DNA from: Sporosarcina sp. ACRSM | GTDB taxonomy: Bacteria > Bacillota > Bacilli > Bacillales_A > Planococcaceae | DNA length: 64,000 nt | NCBI RefSeq assembly: GCF_022346545.1 | Contig: NZ_JAKRNU010000002.1 | Location: 310,001 to 374,000, forward strand | Direction of reading: 5' to 3' | Shown: one piece after another, positions 10,023 to 20,575 of the stretch | Layout of the letters: each line of letters opens with the position of its first letter | Numbering within the stretch: position 1 is the stretch's first letter | Notes under the pieces: generated by a model | Told to the model about the DNA's origin: nothing | Seen by the model: the letters and a program-made list of their open reading frames with translations, nothing else | The model's database searches: none | Position numbers and translations under genes: made by a program

Positions 10023-10944
10023 CCATTTCCGCCTTCACTTTCTCAATGACTTCGGAAGCACCTTCCGCACGTAATGCTTGCGCCACTTCTGTCCCTACAG
10101 CAACAGGATCTACACTTTTGACCGTCTTCTTAAAGATTTGTTTCGCATCCGGTGTTGCGATATAACCAGTCATTTCTACTTCTTTGCCATCGTATGTTGC
10201 AAAACCGGCAATCGGCACTTGACAAGAGCCATCCATTTCTGTCAGGAACGTACGCTCCGCCTCGACTTCTTTCCATGTTTTTTCATCTGTTAATTTTGCC
10301 AGTTCAGCAAGCAATTCCTCATCATCCGAACGGCACTCAATTGCTAGCGCCCCTTGCCCTACTGCCGGGATACATTCATCCACTGACATGTATTCCGTAA
10401 TGACCTCTTCACTCCAGCCCATCCGTTTCATGCCTGCAGCTGCAAGTAGAATGGCATCATACTCCCCATCATGCAATTTCTTCAGACGTGTATCGATATT
10501 ACCGCGAATCCACTTGATTTCCAAATCTGGACGAAGGAGTTGAAGTTGTGAACTTCGACGCAAACTCGATGTCCCTACGATTGCACCCGCTGGAAGATCC
10601 ATGAATTTTACATGTCCATTCGAAATGAACGCATCACGCGCATCTTCACGCGCAGGAATGCAACCGATCACAAGACCTTCTGGAAGGACACCCGGCATAT
10701 CTTTCATACTATGGACAGCAAAGTCGATTTCCTTATTGTAAAGGGCTTGTTGAATTTCTTTAACGAACAAGCCTTTCCCCCCTACTTTCGATAACATGAC
10801 ATCTAAAATTTGATCGCCTTTTGTCACGATTTCCTTCACTTCAAATTCAAAAGGCACACCGGCAGCTTTCATCTGATCGATGAACCAGTTTGTTTGCGTT
10901 AATGCCAGTTTACTTCTTCTTGAACCTACGATGATTTTTCTCAA
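10015..10944 (-). CDS. hemC: Hydroxymethylbilane synthase (porphobilinogen deaminase)
   Basis: Polymerises four porphobilinogens to hydroxymethylbilane. 309 residues. Visible: [13 protein letters not shown] at the N-terminus, HSMKDMPG near residue 80, [11 protein letters not shown] with substrate-binding arginines, and [13 protein letters not shown] with the cysteine that anchors the dipyrromethane cofactor. The start is TTG 10944 with AAAGGTTGG upstream. It is separated from hemX by 175 bases that are mostly an intergenic repeat, so operon read-through may be modulated there. Confidence 0.97.
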   Translation of the reverse strand: MRKIIVGSRRSKLALTQTNWFIDQMKAAGVPFEFEVKEIVTKGDQILDVMLSKVGGKGLFVKEIQQALYNKEIDFAVHSMKDMPGVLPEGLVIGCIPAREDARDAFISNGHVKFMDLPAGAIVGTSSLRRSSQLQLLRPDLEIKWIRGNIDTRLKKLHDGEYDAILLAAAGMKRMGWSEEVITEYMSVDECIPAVGQGALAIECRSDDEELLAELAKLTDEKTWKEVEAERTFLTEMDGSCQVPIAGFATYDGKEVEMTGYIATPDAKQIFKKTVKSVDPVAVGTEVAQALRAEGASEVIEKVKAEMDA

Positions 10945-10982
10945 TCTTATCCAACCTTTCGAATTGTCTATTCCTAAGTGTT

Positions 10983-11119
10983 TGCGCTTTTGGTTACGTC
11001 TAGACTCCAGCGCCTAACCCCTCGCGTCGCTTCAGTCTTGCTGACAAAGGCAAAGGGCGCCTTTACCTTCAAACCTTCCAGCGCTTGTCGGGGCTGAACA
11101 GGCGCTTGCGCTTTTGGTT
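10983..11119. repeat. Palindromic intergenic element between hemX and hemC
   Basis: A non-coding element of about 137 bases bounded by a direct 13-base repeat (TGCGCTTTTGGTT at 10983-10995 and 11107-11119). Inside lie inverted arms AGCGCCT (11009-11015) and AGGCGCT (11100-11106) and an inner hairpin AAAGG-GCG-CCTTT (11052-11064). Its right end touches the hemX stop codon. It is far more GC-rich than the neighbouring intergenic DNA. From memory, similar 'CTCCAGCGCC...AGGCGCTTGCGC' blocks recur in intergenic DNA of many Bacillales; only one copy is in this window, so dispersal cannot be shown here. Confidence 0.65.
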
Positions 11120-11950
11120 TTAGATCCAAAAATGGAACTCTGACAACCTGCTTCCTAAGAAAAAGTTAATGATTACAAAAAGAAAAGCGAATACATTCGC
11201 CCATGCAAAGTCGTTTCCTGTCAGCTTACCACTCCGCATGAAAAATAATACAGAACTATAAACTGCAAGCAAGAAAAACGAACCTATGATTTTCATATCG
11301 AAAAATGACCATTCCTGCAACGCTACATGCGCCCATTGCATACCTAAGATCAAACTGACGAGCAACAAAGGAATCCCTGTATAGATTGCCACTTTCGTGC
11401 TGATTGTCGTCTGGTGTAAGGATGGTAATCTGCCAAACTGTTTTGACCATTTCTTCTTCTTTAATATTTTATAGACAAGTAAATAGAGAATCGAAAAAAC
11501 AAAAGAGAGCGCAAATGCAGCATACGATAGTATTGCAAATGTGATATGAATAATCAAAAGTTCTGAAATGAGTGCCTCTCCAATTGGAGATTGTTCTATT
11601 TGCGTCGGCGCAAATGTATGAATCGTCATAAAAATAAAACCGATAACATTTAGGAAGAATACTGCGTGTCCGATTTTGTAAAATAAGTGTAGAATAATAG
11701 ACACCGTAATTAACAGCCATGCATAAAAGTAAATGCCCTCAAAGAGTGTAAGAACCGGGAACCTTTGCTTTTCAATAATATTCATGATTAAAAAAGTAGT
11801 CTGTAATAGATAGACGATAAACAATATCCAAAAGGCACATCGATGTACAATCTTGTCTTTATTCAAATAATCAATAAAGTAAAAGACGAGGCTCACGGCG
11901 TAAAGTACAACCATCAATTCGTGCAGCCTCGCCATCGCCATATCAGCCAT
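11120..11950 (-). CDS. hemX: HemX, membrane protein affecting glutamyl-tRNA reductase level
   Basis: 276 residues with eight or so hydrophobic segments, of the CcsA/cytochrome-c-assembly type seen in Bacillus HemX, which in B. subtilis lowers HemA abundance (established knowledge). The start chosen is ATG 11950 (MADMAMARLHE...), 6-7 bases after AGAGG; an upstream in-frame start at 11977 has no site. It sits second in the hem operon after a terminator-like hairpin. It ends directly against the repeat at 10983-11119. Confidence 0.88.
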   Translation of the reverse strand: MADMAMARLHELMVVLYAVSLVFYFIDYLNKDKIVHRCAFWILFIVYLLQTTFLIMNIIEKQRFPVLTLFEGIYFYAWLLITVSIILHLFYKIGHAVFFLNVIGFIFMTIHTFAPTQIEQSPIGEALISELLIIHITFAILSYAAFALSFVFSILYLLVYKILKKKKWSKQFGRLPSLHQTTISTKVAIYTGIPLLLVSLILGMQWAHVALQEWSFFDMKIIGSFFLLAVYSSVLFFMRSGKLTGNDFAWANVFAFLFVIINFFLGSRLSEFHFWI

Positions 11951-12006
11951 GATAAACCTCTGCCTTTCTAAAAGCAAAAGCGAAGGCCTGCTTATTTCTA
12001 TTAATG

Positions 12007-12059
12007 AAAAAAGGTGTTCCCTTGCATCCTTAGTGTATCACACTGATGCGGAAACACCT
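12007..12059 (-). terminator. Terminator-like hairpin inside the hem operon (hemA/hemX gap)
   Basis: On the minus strand, 13 bases after the hemA stop, a stem AGGTGTTTCC...GGGAACACCT with nested GCATC/GATGC and AGTGT/ACACT pairings is followed by TTTTTT. It has full intrinsic-terminator form. Because hemXCDBL follow in the same direction it would act as a partial terminator or attenuator, unless hemX has its own promoter. Confidence 0.75.
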
Positions 12060-12072
12060 CATCGACAAGCTC

Positions 12073-13437
12073 CTAATAAGTCAGGTCCGGTTGCATTACC
12101 GTTTTTCTATCCGCTCTGCTTTTTAGCCGCTCTTTCGCCTGTTTCGCAAGTACTTCTTTTTCTTTCACGACATCCTCATCGATACCGAAAATTTGCTGGA
12201 ATAATTGCAGTTTTTCTGCCCCATTCGCATCCATTGCCAATTCCTTCACTTGCAAAATCGGATCTTTCAGCAATTGATTGATGATTGATTTTGTATGCTT
12301 ATTCAAAACTTTTTTCTCACGTTCTGTTAAGTTCGGCATTTTGTTTTCAATACTTGTCATCGTTTCCGTTTGGATAAGATTCGCCTTTTGACGGAGTGCA
12401 GAGATGACAGGTACGACACCGAGCGTTGTGACCCATTCTTTGAACTGTACCACTTCTTTTTCAATCATTACACCAATCTCTTCAGCCGCACGTTTCCTTT
12501 CCGCAAGGTTCGCTTCAACAATCCCTTGTAAATCATCGATATCGTAAAGGAAGACATTCGGCAAATCGCCAATGCGCGGATCCAGATCGCGTGGCACTGC
12601 GATATCGACCATGAAGATCGGTTTACCTTTGCGCATTCTGTCGACAAGCTTCATCAATTCCACATCGATGACAAATCCATTTGCCCCCGTTGAACTGATG
12701 AGGATATCGGCCTCAAGAAGTGCGCATTGCAACTCGCTCATCGGTTTTGCCACTCCGCCGAATTTACCCGCAAGCTCTTCCGCTTTGGACACTGTCCGGT
12801 TGATAACCGTCACTTTTCCAGCTCCGCTGCCATTCAAGTTTTTTACGGCCAGCTCGCCCATTTTTCCAGCGCCAAGAATAGCGATATGCTTATCATCCAA
12901 CGAACCGAAGATCTTTTTCCCCAATTCGACAGCTGCATAGGAAACCGAGACAGCATTCTCACCAATTGCCGTCTCAGTATGGGCGCGTTTTGAAAACGTG
13001 ATCGCTTGCTTAAATAGTTCATTGAAAACTGTACCAGTCGTTCCGATCGATTGGCCTCCCAAGAAGCTATTCCGGACCTGCCCCAAAATTTGCGTCTCAC
13101 CAAGCACCATGGAATCGATTCCTGCAGAAACCCGCATTAAATGTTCAATTGCACCGTCATGCTCATGAATGATCAAATGAGATGAGAACGACTCAATCGG
13201 CATATTAAACCATTCCGCTAAAAACTTTTTGACATAGTAACGGCCTGTATGTAGCTGGTCGACTACCGCGTAAATTTCAGTCCGATTACATGTCGAGATA
13301 ATGACATTTTCCAATATACTTTTTTGCTGTTGCAATGTTTGCATCGCCTGCGGCAATTCCGATTCAATAAAAGACAATTTCTCTCTTATTTCGACCGGAG
13401 CCGTCCGGTGATTGACACCGACTACGATAGTATGCAT
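12073..13437 (-). CDS. hemA: Glutamyl-tRNA reductase
   Basis: First committed enzyme of C5 haem synthesis, reducing glutamyl-tRNA to glutamate-1-semialdehyde with NADPH. 454 residues. Visible: [14 protein letters not shown] at the start, [12 protein letters not shown] with the catalytic cysteine (about residue 50), [13 protein letters not shown] in the NADPH-binding domain (about 190), and a helical C-terminal dimerisation domain. First gene of the operon. An extended -10 element lies about 40 bases upstream and a 6-2-6 dyad overlaps the ribosome binding site. Confidence 0.97.
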   Translation of the reverse strand: MHTIVVGVNHRTAPVEIREKLSFIESELPQAMQTLQQQKSILENVIISTCNRTEIYAVVDQLHTGRYYVKKFLAEWFNMPIESFSSHLIIHEHDGAIEHLMRVSAGIDSMVLGETQILGQVRNSFLGGQSIGTTGTVFNELFKQAITFSKRAHTETAIGENAVSVSYAAVELGKKIFGSLDDKHIAILGAGKMGELAVKNLNGSGAGKVTVINRTVSKAEELAGKFGGVAKPMSELQCALLEADILISSTGANGFVIDVELMKLVDRMRKGKPIFMVDIAVPRDLDPRIGDLPNVFLYDIDDLQGIVEANLAERKRAAEEIGVMIEKEVVQFKEWVTTLGVVPVISALRQKANLIQTETMTSIENKMPNLTEREKKVLNKHTKSIINQLLKDPILQVKELAMDANGAEKLQLFQQIFGIDEDVVKEKEVLAKQAKERLKSRADRKTVMQPDLTY

Positions 13438-13438
13438 C

Positions 13439-13481
13439 AGGTGTTCACACCTCTCACGTTCTATTTCATGCTTCCATTATA
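13439..13481 (-). promoter_or_regulatory. hemA promoter (extended -10) and dyad over the ribosome binding site
   Basis: On the minus strand TG-T-TATAAT (hexamer 13476-13481) is a good extended -10; no strong -35 lies at the right spacing. Two bases upstream of the hemA ATG, AGGTGT-TC-ACACCT (13439-13452) forms a 6-bp dyad overlapping the AGAGGTG ribosome binding site, so a protein or RNA acting there could block translation. The dyad's role is inference. Confidence 0.45.
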
Positions 13482-13661
13482 ACATACGGCTTTCACTTCA
13501 TTATGGTCAATTTGTGAACAACATATGACTATGAACGGTTGAGCATGCCTTTTTAGAATTATTATAATGTAATTCTAAGCCTTTCACCAAAACAATGCAA
13601 TGGATTTGCATCCGTACAACAGGATGTATTTTTTTAATAAAGCACCAAGTTTCTCCAGTGC

Positions 13662-13697
13662 AAAAACCCGGTAGAACACTTTTGTCTCCGGGTTTTT
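13662..13697 (-). terminator. Terminator of the lon-engB transcript
   Basis: AAAAACCCGG (13662-13671) pairs with CCGGGTTTTT (13688-13697) around a 16-base loop, 11 bases after the engB stop. The T-run follows on the minus strand. This separates engB from the hem operon. Confidence 0.85.
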
Positions 13698-13708
13698 GGT
13701 AAAGCGGG

Positions 13709-14290
13709 TTACATTCTACTTTCGATCTCTTTCCATGCTTCTTCGACACCAATCCCCTTTTCCGAAGAAAAGATCAGAAGTGGATCATCGCTTCGCATTT
13801 CAAGCGTTTCCCGTACAATTTTCTTATGTTTTTCCCATTTTCCGCGTGGGATTTTATCCGCTTTTGTCGCAATGACAATGGTAGGGATTTGGTAATGTAC
13901 CAAGAAATCATACATCGTGCAGTCATCAGCAGTAGGTGGATGACGTAAGTCCACGATTTGAATGACTGCCCGTAAATGTTCCCGCTCGGTCATATATTGC
14001 TGGATGAATTTTCCCCATGCTTCACGAGATGATTTTGAAACTTTAGCATAGCCATATCCCGGTACATCGACGAAAAAGAGCTGTTCTTCAATTTTATAAA
14101 AATTTAGTGTCTGTGTCTTTCCAGGTTTCGATGAAGTGCGCGCTAAACTTTTTCTCCCGATCATTTTATTGATAAAAGAGGATTTTCCTACATTGGATCG
14201 CCCTGCAAGTGCAAACTCAGGGTAGCCCTCTTCAGGATATTGTTCCGGTCGTACGGCACTCATGATCATTTCTACATTATGAACTTTCAT
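13709..14290 (-). CDS. engB: Ribosome biogenesis GTPase EngB (YsxC)
   Basis: 193-residue essential GTPase needed for 50S subunit assembly. GTPase motifs: [14 protein letters not shown] (G1, about residue 30), DVPGYGYAK (G3), ATKADK (G4) and FSSEKG (G5). The start ATG overlaps the lon stop by 4 bases (ATGA), giving translational coupling. Confidence 0.96.
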   Translation of the reverse strand: MKVHNVEMIMSAVRPEQYPEEGYPEFALAGRSNVGKSSFINKMIGRKSLARTSSKPGKTQTLNFYKIEEQLFFVDVPGYGYAKVSKSSREAWGKFIQQYMTEREHLRAVIQIVDLRHPPTADDCTMYDFLVHYQIPTIVIATKADKIPRGKWEKHKKIVRETLEMRSDDPLLIFSSEKGIGVEEAWKEIESRM

Positions 14291-16611
14291 TTTATTGCGG
14301 CCTCCAATGCAATGTCCAGCACTTCTTCCGCGTCGGAAACAAGTTTGAATGTCAATTCTTCCCGGACGCTTTCCGGAATATCTTCGATGTCGCGCTCATT
14401 TTCAATCGGCAAGATAATCGTCGTCAAGCCTGCTCGATGTGCGCTCAATGTTTTTTCTTTAACCCCACCAATCGGCAACACGCGACCACGAAGAGTGATT
14501 TCGCCTGTCATGCCGACTTCCCGTCGAATCGGTCGCTTCGTCAAAGCTGACACAAGGGCCGTTGCAATGGTTACCCCTGCAGATGGACCGTCCTTTGGAA
14601 TTGCCCCTTCGGGTACATGTATATGGATGTCGCAGGTTTCATGAAATTCCGGGTCAATCCCAAATTCTTCGGTCTTTGAACGAACATACGATAACGCCGT
14701 CTGTGCGGATTCCTTCATTACGTCCCCCAATTTACCTGTCAAGATGAGTTTTCCTTTTCCAGGTGATAACGAAACTTCAATTTGTAATGTATCGCCACCA
14801 ACTTGTGTATAGGCTAATCCGGTAGCAACGCCGATTTGGTTGGTCGTTTCGGCCTGCCCGTATCGGAATTTCCTTTTTCCGATCAGCGATTCAAGTGTTC
14901 CCGGGCTAATCGTTACACTTTTCTTATCCCCAGTGACAATCTGCTTGGCGACTTTCCGGCAAATACCGGCAATTTCACGCTCCAAGCCACGTACACCTGC
15001 TTCACGCGTATAATATCGAACGATGTCCATGATGGCTGCATCGTTAAAGCGAGCTTGGGACTTAGTTAAACCATGTTCCTTCAACTGCTTCGGAATTAGG
15101 TGATTTTTTGCAATGGTATTCTTCTCGATTTCGGTATATCCAGAAATCGAGATGATCTCCATCCGGTCGCGAAGTGGTCCTGGAATTGCACTTGGATCGT
15201 TTGCTGTTGCGATGAACAGTACATTCGACAAATTATAAGGTTCTTCGATGTAATGATCACTGAAAGAATGGTTTTGTTCCGGATCCAGCACTTCTAGCAT
15301 GGCGGCAGATGGATCACCGCGAAAATCATTGGACATTTTATCGATTTCGTCAAGAAGGAATACTGGATTGATCTTCCCGGCTTTTTTCATGCCTTGTATG
15401 ATCCGTCCCGGCATCGCTCCGACATAAGTTCGTCGATGACCACGGATTTCCGATTCGTCGCGCACGCCTCCAAGGGAAATACGGACAAATTTCCTACCGA
15501 GAGATTCTGCGATGGAACGCGCTAACGATGTCTTTCCGACACCCGGCGGTCCTTCCAGACAAAGAATCGGACCACGCAAAGAATTTGTGAGTTGTCGGAC
15601 AGCTAAATATTCCAGAACGCGTTCTTTCACCGTATCCAAACCATCATGATCGCGATTTAATATTGCTGCTGAACGTTTGATATCCAATTGGTCTTTTGTC
15701 GCATCCGACCAAGGCAACGTCACAAGCCACTCAATATAATTGCGAATCACTCCACTCTCCGCGGCAGCAGATGGAATTTTTTCATATCTGCCAAGTTCCC
15801 GCATTGCGGCTTCCTTCACACCTTCAGGCATAGAGGCTTCTTCGATACGCTCCGTTAGCTCGGCAACTTCTATGCCTTTTCCGTCTTTATCTCCGAGTTC
15901 AGTTTGAATCGCTTTCATCTGCTCCCGCAAGTAAAACTCTTTTTGAGTTCTCTCCATCGCTTCTTTGACACGTTCATTGATTTTACGTTCTAACTTCAAG
16001 ACTTCTTGTTCATTGTAGAGGCGGCTGATTAGCCATTCAAGCCGTTCGTTAACATTTAGGGTTTCCAAGATTTCCTGCTTTGCAAGGAGTTTAAGCGGTA
16101 AGTAAGAAGCGATCATATCCGCCAGTCTTCCAGGTTCTGAAATGGCTGCAACTGAATCGTACGTTTCTTTCGTCACTTTTTTCGAAACTTTCGAGTACTT
16201 TTTGAAATAGGTGAGCAATGTACGGGATAATGCCTCGGTTTCCGCATCCCTTTTTTCATCGTCCGGATAAGTCACCACGTCGACGACCGGATAGAGATCT
16301 GCCTCTTGATAATTCGACCATTCCGCCCTTTCAAGCCCTTCAATGAGAACACGATACGTACCGTTCGGGAGTTGCGTCAACGATTTCACCATTGCCAGCG
16401 TACCGATGCGGTATAGATCTTCCGACTCCGGATTCTCATTTTCAATTTCTTGTTGCGTTGCAAGGAAGATGAGGTTATCTTGCGCAATGGCATGCTCAAT
16501 CGCAAAGACGGATCGCTCTCTTCCAACATCTATATGTAAAATCATGGTTGGATAAACCAGTAGACCGCGCAATGGAAGTAAAGGTATATTTTTCTTTGTA
16601 CTCGCCGGCAT
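14287..16611 (-). CDS. lon: ATP-dependent protease Lon (LonA)
   Basis: 774-residue cytosolic AAA+ protease. N-terminal substrate domain ([13 protein letters not shown]), Walker [10 protein letters not shown] (about 355), Walker [10 protein letters not shown], and the serine-lysine protease dyad in [10 protein letters not shown] and [14 protein letters not shown]. The start chosen is ATG 16611 (MPASTKKN...), 7 bases after GGAGGTGA; a longer frame to 16650 would include that site. In B. subtilis lonB sits between clpX and lonA; here only a terminator separates them. Confidence 0.97.
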   Translation of the reverse strand: MPASTKKNIPLLPLRGLLVYPTMILHIDVGRERSVFAIEHAIAQDNLIFLATQQEIENENPESEDLYRIGTLAMVKSLTQLPNGTYRVLIEGLERAEWSNYQEADLYPVVDVVTYPDDEKRDAETEALSRTLLTYFKKYSKVSKKVTKETYDSVAAISEPGRLADMIASYLPLKLLAKQEILETLNVNERLEWLISRLYNEQEVLKLERKINERVKEAMERTQKEFYLREQMKAIQTELGDKDGKGIEVAELTERIEEASMPEGVKEAAMRELGRYEKIPSAAAESGVIRNYIEWLVTLPWSDATKDQLDIKRSAAILNRDHDGLDTVKERVLEYLAVRQLTNSLRGPILCLEGPPGVGKTSLARSIAESLGRKFVRISLGGVRDESEIRGHRRTYVGAMPGRIIQGMKKAGKINPVFLLDEIDKMSNDFRGDPSAAMLEVLDPEQNHSFSDHYIEEPYNLSNVLFIATANDPSAIPGPLRDRMEIISISGYTEIEKNTIAKNHLIPKQLKEHGLTKSQARFNDAAIMDIVRYYTREAGVRGLEREIAGICRKVAKQIVTGDKKSVTISPGTLESLIGKRKFRYGQAETTNQIGVATGLAYTQVGGDTLQIEVSLSPGKGKLILTGKLGDVMKESAQTALSYVRSKTEEFGIDPEFHETCDIHIHVPEGAIPKDGPSAGVTIATALVSALTKRPIRREVGMTGEITLRGRVLPIGGVKEKTLSAHRAGLTTIILPIENERDIEDIPESVREELTFKLVSDAEEVLDIALEAAIK

Positions 16612-16667
16612 GCGGAAGTCACCTCCAATTAAGTATGTATTCTGCTTCATAACCGGTTCGATTATGT

Positions 16668-16721
16668 AAAAAAGCTGACAACCGATAAGCGCATTTGTAC
16701 GCGCGTCGTCGGAGTCAGCTT
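16668..16721 (-). terminator. Terminator between clpX and lon
   Basis: AAGCTGAC (16672-16679) pairs with GTCAGCTT (16714-16721), with inner CCGA/TCGG pairing and a long loop. A TTTTTT tract follows on the minus strand, 13 bases past the clpX stop. Confidence 0.75.
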
Positions 16722-16734
16722 CATCCTTCAGGCG

Positions 16735-18000
16735 TTACGCCGAATTCTTCTCAGTATCCAAGTCAACTGAAGTACCATCTTCCCTCAAGAGGATTGGACT
16801 TGCCTCTCCTTTGACGGATGCTTTTGTAATGATACATTCTGTCACTTCATCAAGTGACGGCAATTCGTACATGACATCTAACATAATATTTTCGATAATT
16901 GAACGGAGCCCACGTGCACCTGTTTTCCGTTCAATCGCTTCCTTCGCAATTTCAATCAGCGCATCATCTTCAAATCGAAGCGTTACATTGTCAAGCTCAA
17001 GCATCTTCTGATATTGTTTAACAATTGCGTTTTTCGGTTTAGTCAATATTAGATAGAGCGTTTCTTCATCGAGTTGTTCAAGACTTGCAAGAACGGGTAG
17101 TCGACCAATAAATTCTGGAATAAGTCCAAAGCTTTGAAGGTCTTCTGGAATTAATCTAGCGAGGTAGGATTCCTTTTCAGAAACCGCATTCGGTTCTGCT
17201 CCAAAGCCAATCACCTTCTGCCCGATACGACGTTTGATGATTTCTTCAATCCCGTCAAAAGCGCCACCTACGATAAAGAGGATATTCGTCGTGTCGATTT
17301 GGATGAATTCCTGATGCGGATGTTTACGACCGCCTTGCGGTGGCACACTCGCAACGGTTCCTTCAAGAATTTTCAATAATGCTTGTTGAACACCTTCTCC
17401 AGATACGTCACGTGTGATGGACGCATTTTCGGATTTACGTGCAACTTTATCGATTTCATCAATATAAATAATACCTTTTTCTGCGCGTTCCACATCATAA
17501 TCTGCAGCTTGGATCAGCTTCAGCAAGATGTTTTCAACATCTTCACCGACATAACCAGCTTCTGTAAGTGATGTCGCATCCGCGATCGCAAACGGAACAT
17601 CGAGAATACGTGCAAGCGTTTGAGCGAGTAATGTTTTCCCGCTACCAGTAGGTCCGATGAGAACAATATTCGATTTTGACAATTCGACGTCATCAATCTT
17701 ACTGTTCGAATTCACACGTTTATAATGGTTATAGACAGCAACGGCAAGTGATTTTTTCGCCCGATCCTGCCCGATTAAATATTCATCAAGGATACTTTGT
17801 ATTTCTTTCGGTTTCGGAACGTCTTTTAACTCGAATCCTTCTTCAAGTCCGACTTCCTCTTCTACGATTTCAGCACAAAGTTCAACACACTCGTCGCAAA
17901 TATAAACACCTTGCCCTGCGACTAATTTCCGGACCTGTTCCTGGGATTTCCCACAAAATGAACAGTTAAAGTTATCGTTTTCATCATTAAATTTGAACAT
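16735..18000 (-). CDS. clpX: ATP-dependent Clp protease ATP-binding subunit ClpX
   Basis: 421-residue AAA+ unfoldase partner of ClpP. The N-terminal C4 zinc-binding domain (CSFCGKSQ... and ICDECVELC), Walker [10 protein letters not shown] (about 117), Walker [11 protein letters not shown] and the pore-loop/sensor region are intact. ATG 18000 ([10 protein letters not shown]) is chosen, matching the usual ClpX N-terminus, with AGGGGTG 8 bases upstream; in-frame ATG and GTG codons lie 3 and 9 bases before it. Confidence 0.97.
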   Translation of the reverse strand: MFKFNDENDNFNCSFCGKSQEQVRKLVAGQGVYICDECVELCAEIVEEEVGLEEGFELKDVPKPKEIQSILDEYLIGQDRAKKSLAVAVYNHYKRVNSNSKIDDVELSKSNIVLIGPTGSGKTLLAQTLARILDVPFAIADATSLTEAGYVGEDVENILLKLIQAADYDVERAEKGIIYIDEIDKVARKSENASITRDVSGEGVQQALLKILEGTVASVPPQGGRKHPHQEFIQIDTTNILFIVGGAFDGIEEIIKRRIGQKVIGFGAEPNAVSEKESYLARLIPEDLQSFGLIPEFIGRLPVLASLEQLDEETLYLILTKPKNAIVKQYQKMLELDNVTLRFEDDALIEIAKEAIERKTGARGLRSIIENIMLDVMYELPSLDEVTECIITKASVKGEASPILLREDGTSVDLDTEKNSA

Positions 18001-18103
18001 CATGCTCACCCCTATTCAAGTGACAATCTTACAAGATTCCCCGATTTTTATCAACTAATTAGTACTATGTAACCTTTGCGTAATTGTTCCTACCTTATGT
18101 TAT

Positions 18104-18133
18104 GAAAAACAAGGTACGGTCTCCGTACCTTGT
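18104..18133 (-). terminator. Terminator of tig
   Basis: Perfect 11-bp stem ACAAGGTACGG / CCGTACCTTGT with a 3-base loop (18109-18133) and a TTTTT tail on the minus strand, 15 bases after the tig stop. Confidence 0.9.
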
Positions 18134-18148
18134 CCATATTGCTTATTA

Positions 18149-19435
18149 TTATTCAGTGATTTTCGCGTTTTCAACAAGAAGTTCAACTGTTTTTGTGAAG
18201 CGAAGATCATTTTCAAGCATTGCCGTACCGCCAAGCGTTTGCTTGATTTGCTCGATGTCCATACCGAATTGTTCAGACATTTTTTCAAGCTCTGCATTAA
18301 TCTCTTCTTCGGATACTTCAACATTTTCAGCTTTGCCGATTGCTTCAAGTACCAATGATACACGTACGCGGTTTTGTGCGTCGTCTTTCATTTGCGCGCG
18401 AAGAGCTGCTTCATCTTGACCAGAGAATTGGAAGTATAATTCCAAGTTCATGCCTTGCATTTGAAGACGTTGTTCAAATTCACCCAACATCCGATCCACT
18501 TCTGTGTCAATCATCACTTCAGGGATATCAACTTCAGCGTTTCGTGCAGCCGCTTCTACAAGGTCATCACGTAGAGCTGTTTCAGAAGCTGATTTCTTCT
18601 CTTCAGCAGTTTTCTCTTTCAATTTCACGCGAAGTGCCTCTAGGCTTTCAACTTCCTCGTCAATTTCTTTTGCGAGTTCATCGTCAAGTTCTGGAACTTC
18701 TTTTGCTTTGATTTCATGGATTTTCACTTTGAAAACAGCCGGTTTGCCAGCTAGTTCAGCAGCATGGTATTCTTCTGGGAATGTGACTTCAACGTCTTTT
18801 TCCTCACCTTGCTTCAGACCGACCAATTGCTCTTCAAAACCTGGGATGAATGAACCTGAACCGATTTCAAGGTCATACTGCTCGGCTTTTCCACCTTCGA
18901 ATGCTTCGCCATCAACAAATCCTTCGAAGTCCAGTTTCACTGTATCGCCGTTTTCAACAGCGCCGTCTTCTTTAACGACCATTTCAGCAAATGCTTTTTG
19001 GCGATCTTTCAATTGCTCTTCAATTTCCTCATCCGTTACTTCCGTTTCTTGACGTGTCACTTCAAGACCTTTGTAATCCCCAAGTTTCACTTCAGGTTTT
19101 AGCGTAACGACCGCTTTGAAGATGAGCGTTTTCCCTTTTTCCATTTGTTCGATATCGATTTCCGGACGATCAATCGGCTCGATGCCAGCTTCATCAACCG
19201 CATTTGCATATGCTTCCGGAAGAATGAAGTCAAGCGCATCATTGTAAAGTGATTCTACGCCATACATTTTCTCGAACAGCTGACGAGGCATTTTCCCTTT
19301 ACGGAAGCCTGGAGCCTGTACTTGTTTTACTACTTTTTTAAACGCTTTATCAAGACCTGCTGTTACTTCTTCTGCAGGAACTTCCACTGTGAGCGTTCCA
19401 GTGTTTCCTTCTTGTTTTTCCCATTTTACTGACAT
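18149..19435 (-). CDS. tig: Trigger factor (ribosome-associated chaperone and prolyl isomerase)
   Basis: 428 residues in three parts: ribosome-binding N-domain with the [17 protein letters not shown] signature (about residue 44), an FKBP-type prolyl isomerase domain (about 160-245; [20 protein letters not shown]) and a helical C-domain. The start is ATG 19435 ([10 protein letters not shown]), 8 bases after GGAGGT. A sigma-A-like promoter lies about 70-95 bases upstream. Confidence 0.97.
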   Translation of the reverse strand: MSVKWEKQEGNTGTLTVEVPAEEVTAGLDKAFKKVVKQVQAPGFRKGKMPRQLFEKMYGVESLYNDALDFILPEAYANAVDEAGIEPIDRPEIDIEQMEKGKTLIFKAVVTLKPEVKLGDYKGLEVTRQETEVTDEEIEEQLKDRQKAFAEMVVKEDGAVENGDTVKLDFEGFVDGEAFEGGKAEQYDLEIGSGSFIPGFEEQLVGLKQGEEKDVEVTFPEEYHAAELAGKPAVFKVKIHEIKAKEVPELDDELAKEIDEEVESLEALRVKLKEKTAEEKKSASETALRDDLVEAAARNAEVDIPEVMIDTEVDRMLGEFEQRLQMQGMNLELYFQFSGQDEAALRAQMKDDAQNRVRVSLVLEAIGKAENVEVSEEEINAELEKMSEQFGMDIEQIKQTLGGTAMLENDLRFTKTVELLVENAKITE

Positions 19436-19504
19436 AATCAAATACCTCCGAATCATTTTGGCCAATATCTTTTCGTACGTATATACTTAATTGACAACCA
19501 TTTT

Positions 19505-19532
19505 AGTATATCACAGTCTCTTCATCTTTCAA
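19505..19532 (-). promoter_or_regulatory. Putative sigma-A promoter of tig
   Basis: On the minus strand TTGAAA (19527-19532), a 16-base spacer and TATACT (19505-19510) stand upstream of the tig start. Spacing and hexamers fit a housekeeping promoter. It overlaps the end of the upstream gene's trailer. Confidence 0.5.
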
Positions 19533-19545
19533 CTGATTTCCTTCA

Positions 19546-20520
19546 TCACAAGAGGTCCGAATCATTGTCGATTTGCTGAATGTAACAGGACAGTTCCGTT
19601 TCGGCAAATCTTTCCCCTGAGAATAAGTATTCTATGTAATCCAAGTAAGCTTCTGCTACTTCCTTCGGTTCGTAGTCCCCCCAACCGAACGGAAAAGACG
19701 TGATGGTAAACTTTTCGATTAAACCTTTTGCCATTTCCAGCCGAGATGGTTCCTTGAACAGTAACCGTTCAATCTCATCCAAAACTTTCAATGTCATGCT
19801 GTCCTGTCCTGGCATCGTCAATTCGGCAGGGATCACAACCCGTTCACGATCGAACTTTCGAACGGTCACTTTTTCCTCATAACCCGCTTGATGTAATAAT
19901 GTCAACGCGAAAGTTAAAATAAGCGGTGCAACATCGGGAAGCTCCACAATTCCTTTTAACAATGGAATCATGTCATTCAGGTCCGTTCCTTCTAGCGCTG
20001 CCAATGCGTATTGCTGAGTTAGCGTATCCAATTCCATAAATTCACCGAGAGTTAGCGGCTTTGTTTGAATTTCCGGCTCATTCTGCGCATAACGCTCCGA
20101 AAGTCTGCCGTTCAGCTCCCTTAAATAATGGAATTTGCTCAGCAGGGCATCCGGTACAACACCTTCATCGATCAAGGTCCCGATGGTCATTTCAACCTCA
20201 TCGTATTGCTGCAACTGGATGCTGATTGTCAAATAGAGCTCCATCACATCGATGTAATTGGCCGTGCCGCTCTGTAATAGCCTTGCGGCGATTTCTTTTG
20301 CGCGTTCAAAATCTTTCGTCTCGTAAAGGGCTACCGCGTAAGGACCGAGAAATTCTGGAAAGTCAGGTTCATAAACAATCGCCTGGTCAAAAGCTTTGAC
20401 TGCCTGCTCAAACTCCCCTTTTTCAACGGAGGTCAACCCTTTTTCTACAAGTTTTTCAAATGTTCCAGGGAAGACGACAACATTCGCTTTTTTTCGCAGC
20501 CTTCCGTATTTCCTCCGCAA
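19546..20520 (-). CDS. TPR-repeat protein, YsoA-like
   Basis: About 324 residues, predicted cytosolic. Tetratricopeptide helices are visible at about 15-85 (GEFEQAVKAFDQAIVYEPDF, KDFERAKEIAARLL). The C-terminal half is acidic and unassigned. B. subtilis has the TPR gene ysoA immediately upstream of tig, so synteny supports the name. Start uncertain: TTG 20520 has AAGGTG 6 bases upstream; GTG 20529 is the longer alternative. Confidence 0.8.
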   Translation of the reverse strand: MRRKYGRLRKKANVVVFPGTFEKLVEKGLTSVEKGEFEQAVKAFDQAIVYEPDFPEFLGPYAVALYETKDFERAKEIAARLLQSGTANYIDVMELYLTISIQLQQYDEVEMTIGTLIDEGVVPDALLSKFHYLRELNGRLSERYAQNEPEIQTKPLTLGEFMELDTLTQQYALAALEGTDLNDMIPLLKGIVELPDVAPLILTFALTLLHQAGYEEKVTVRKFDRERVVIPAELTMPGQDSMTLKVLDEIERLLFKEPSRLEMAKGLIEKFTITSFPFGWGDYEPKEVAEAYLDYIEYLFSGERFAETELSCYIQQIDNDSDLL

Positions 20521-20575
20521 TACGCACACCTTCTTTCATCATCCCTACTATAACATAGCCCTTCCCATATTGAAA

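Noticed and set aside
13507..13752. 81-codon frame after hemA on the minus strand
   Set aside because: It spans the engB terminator and overlaps the end of engB in another frame, with no supporting features.
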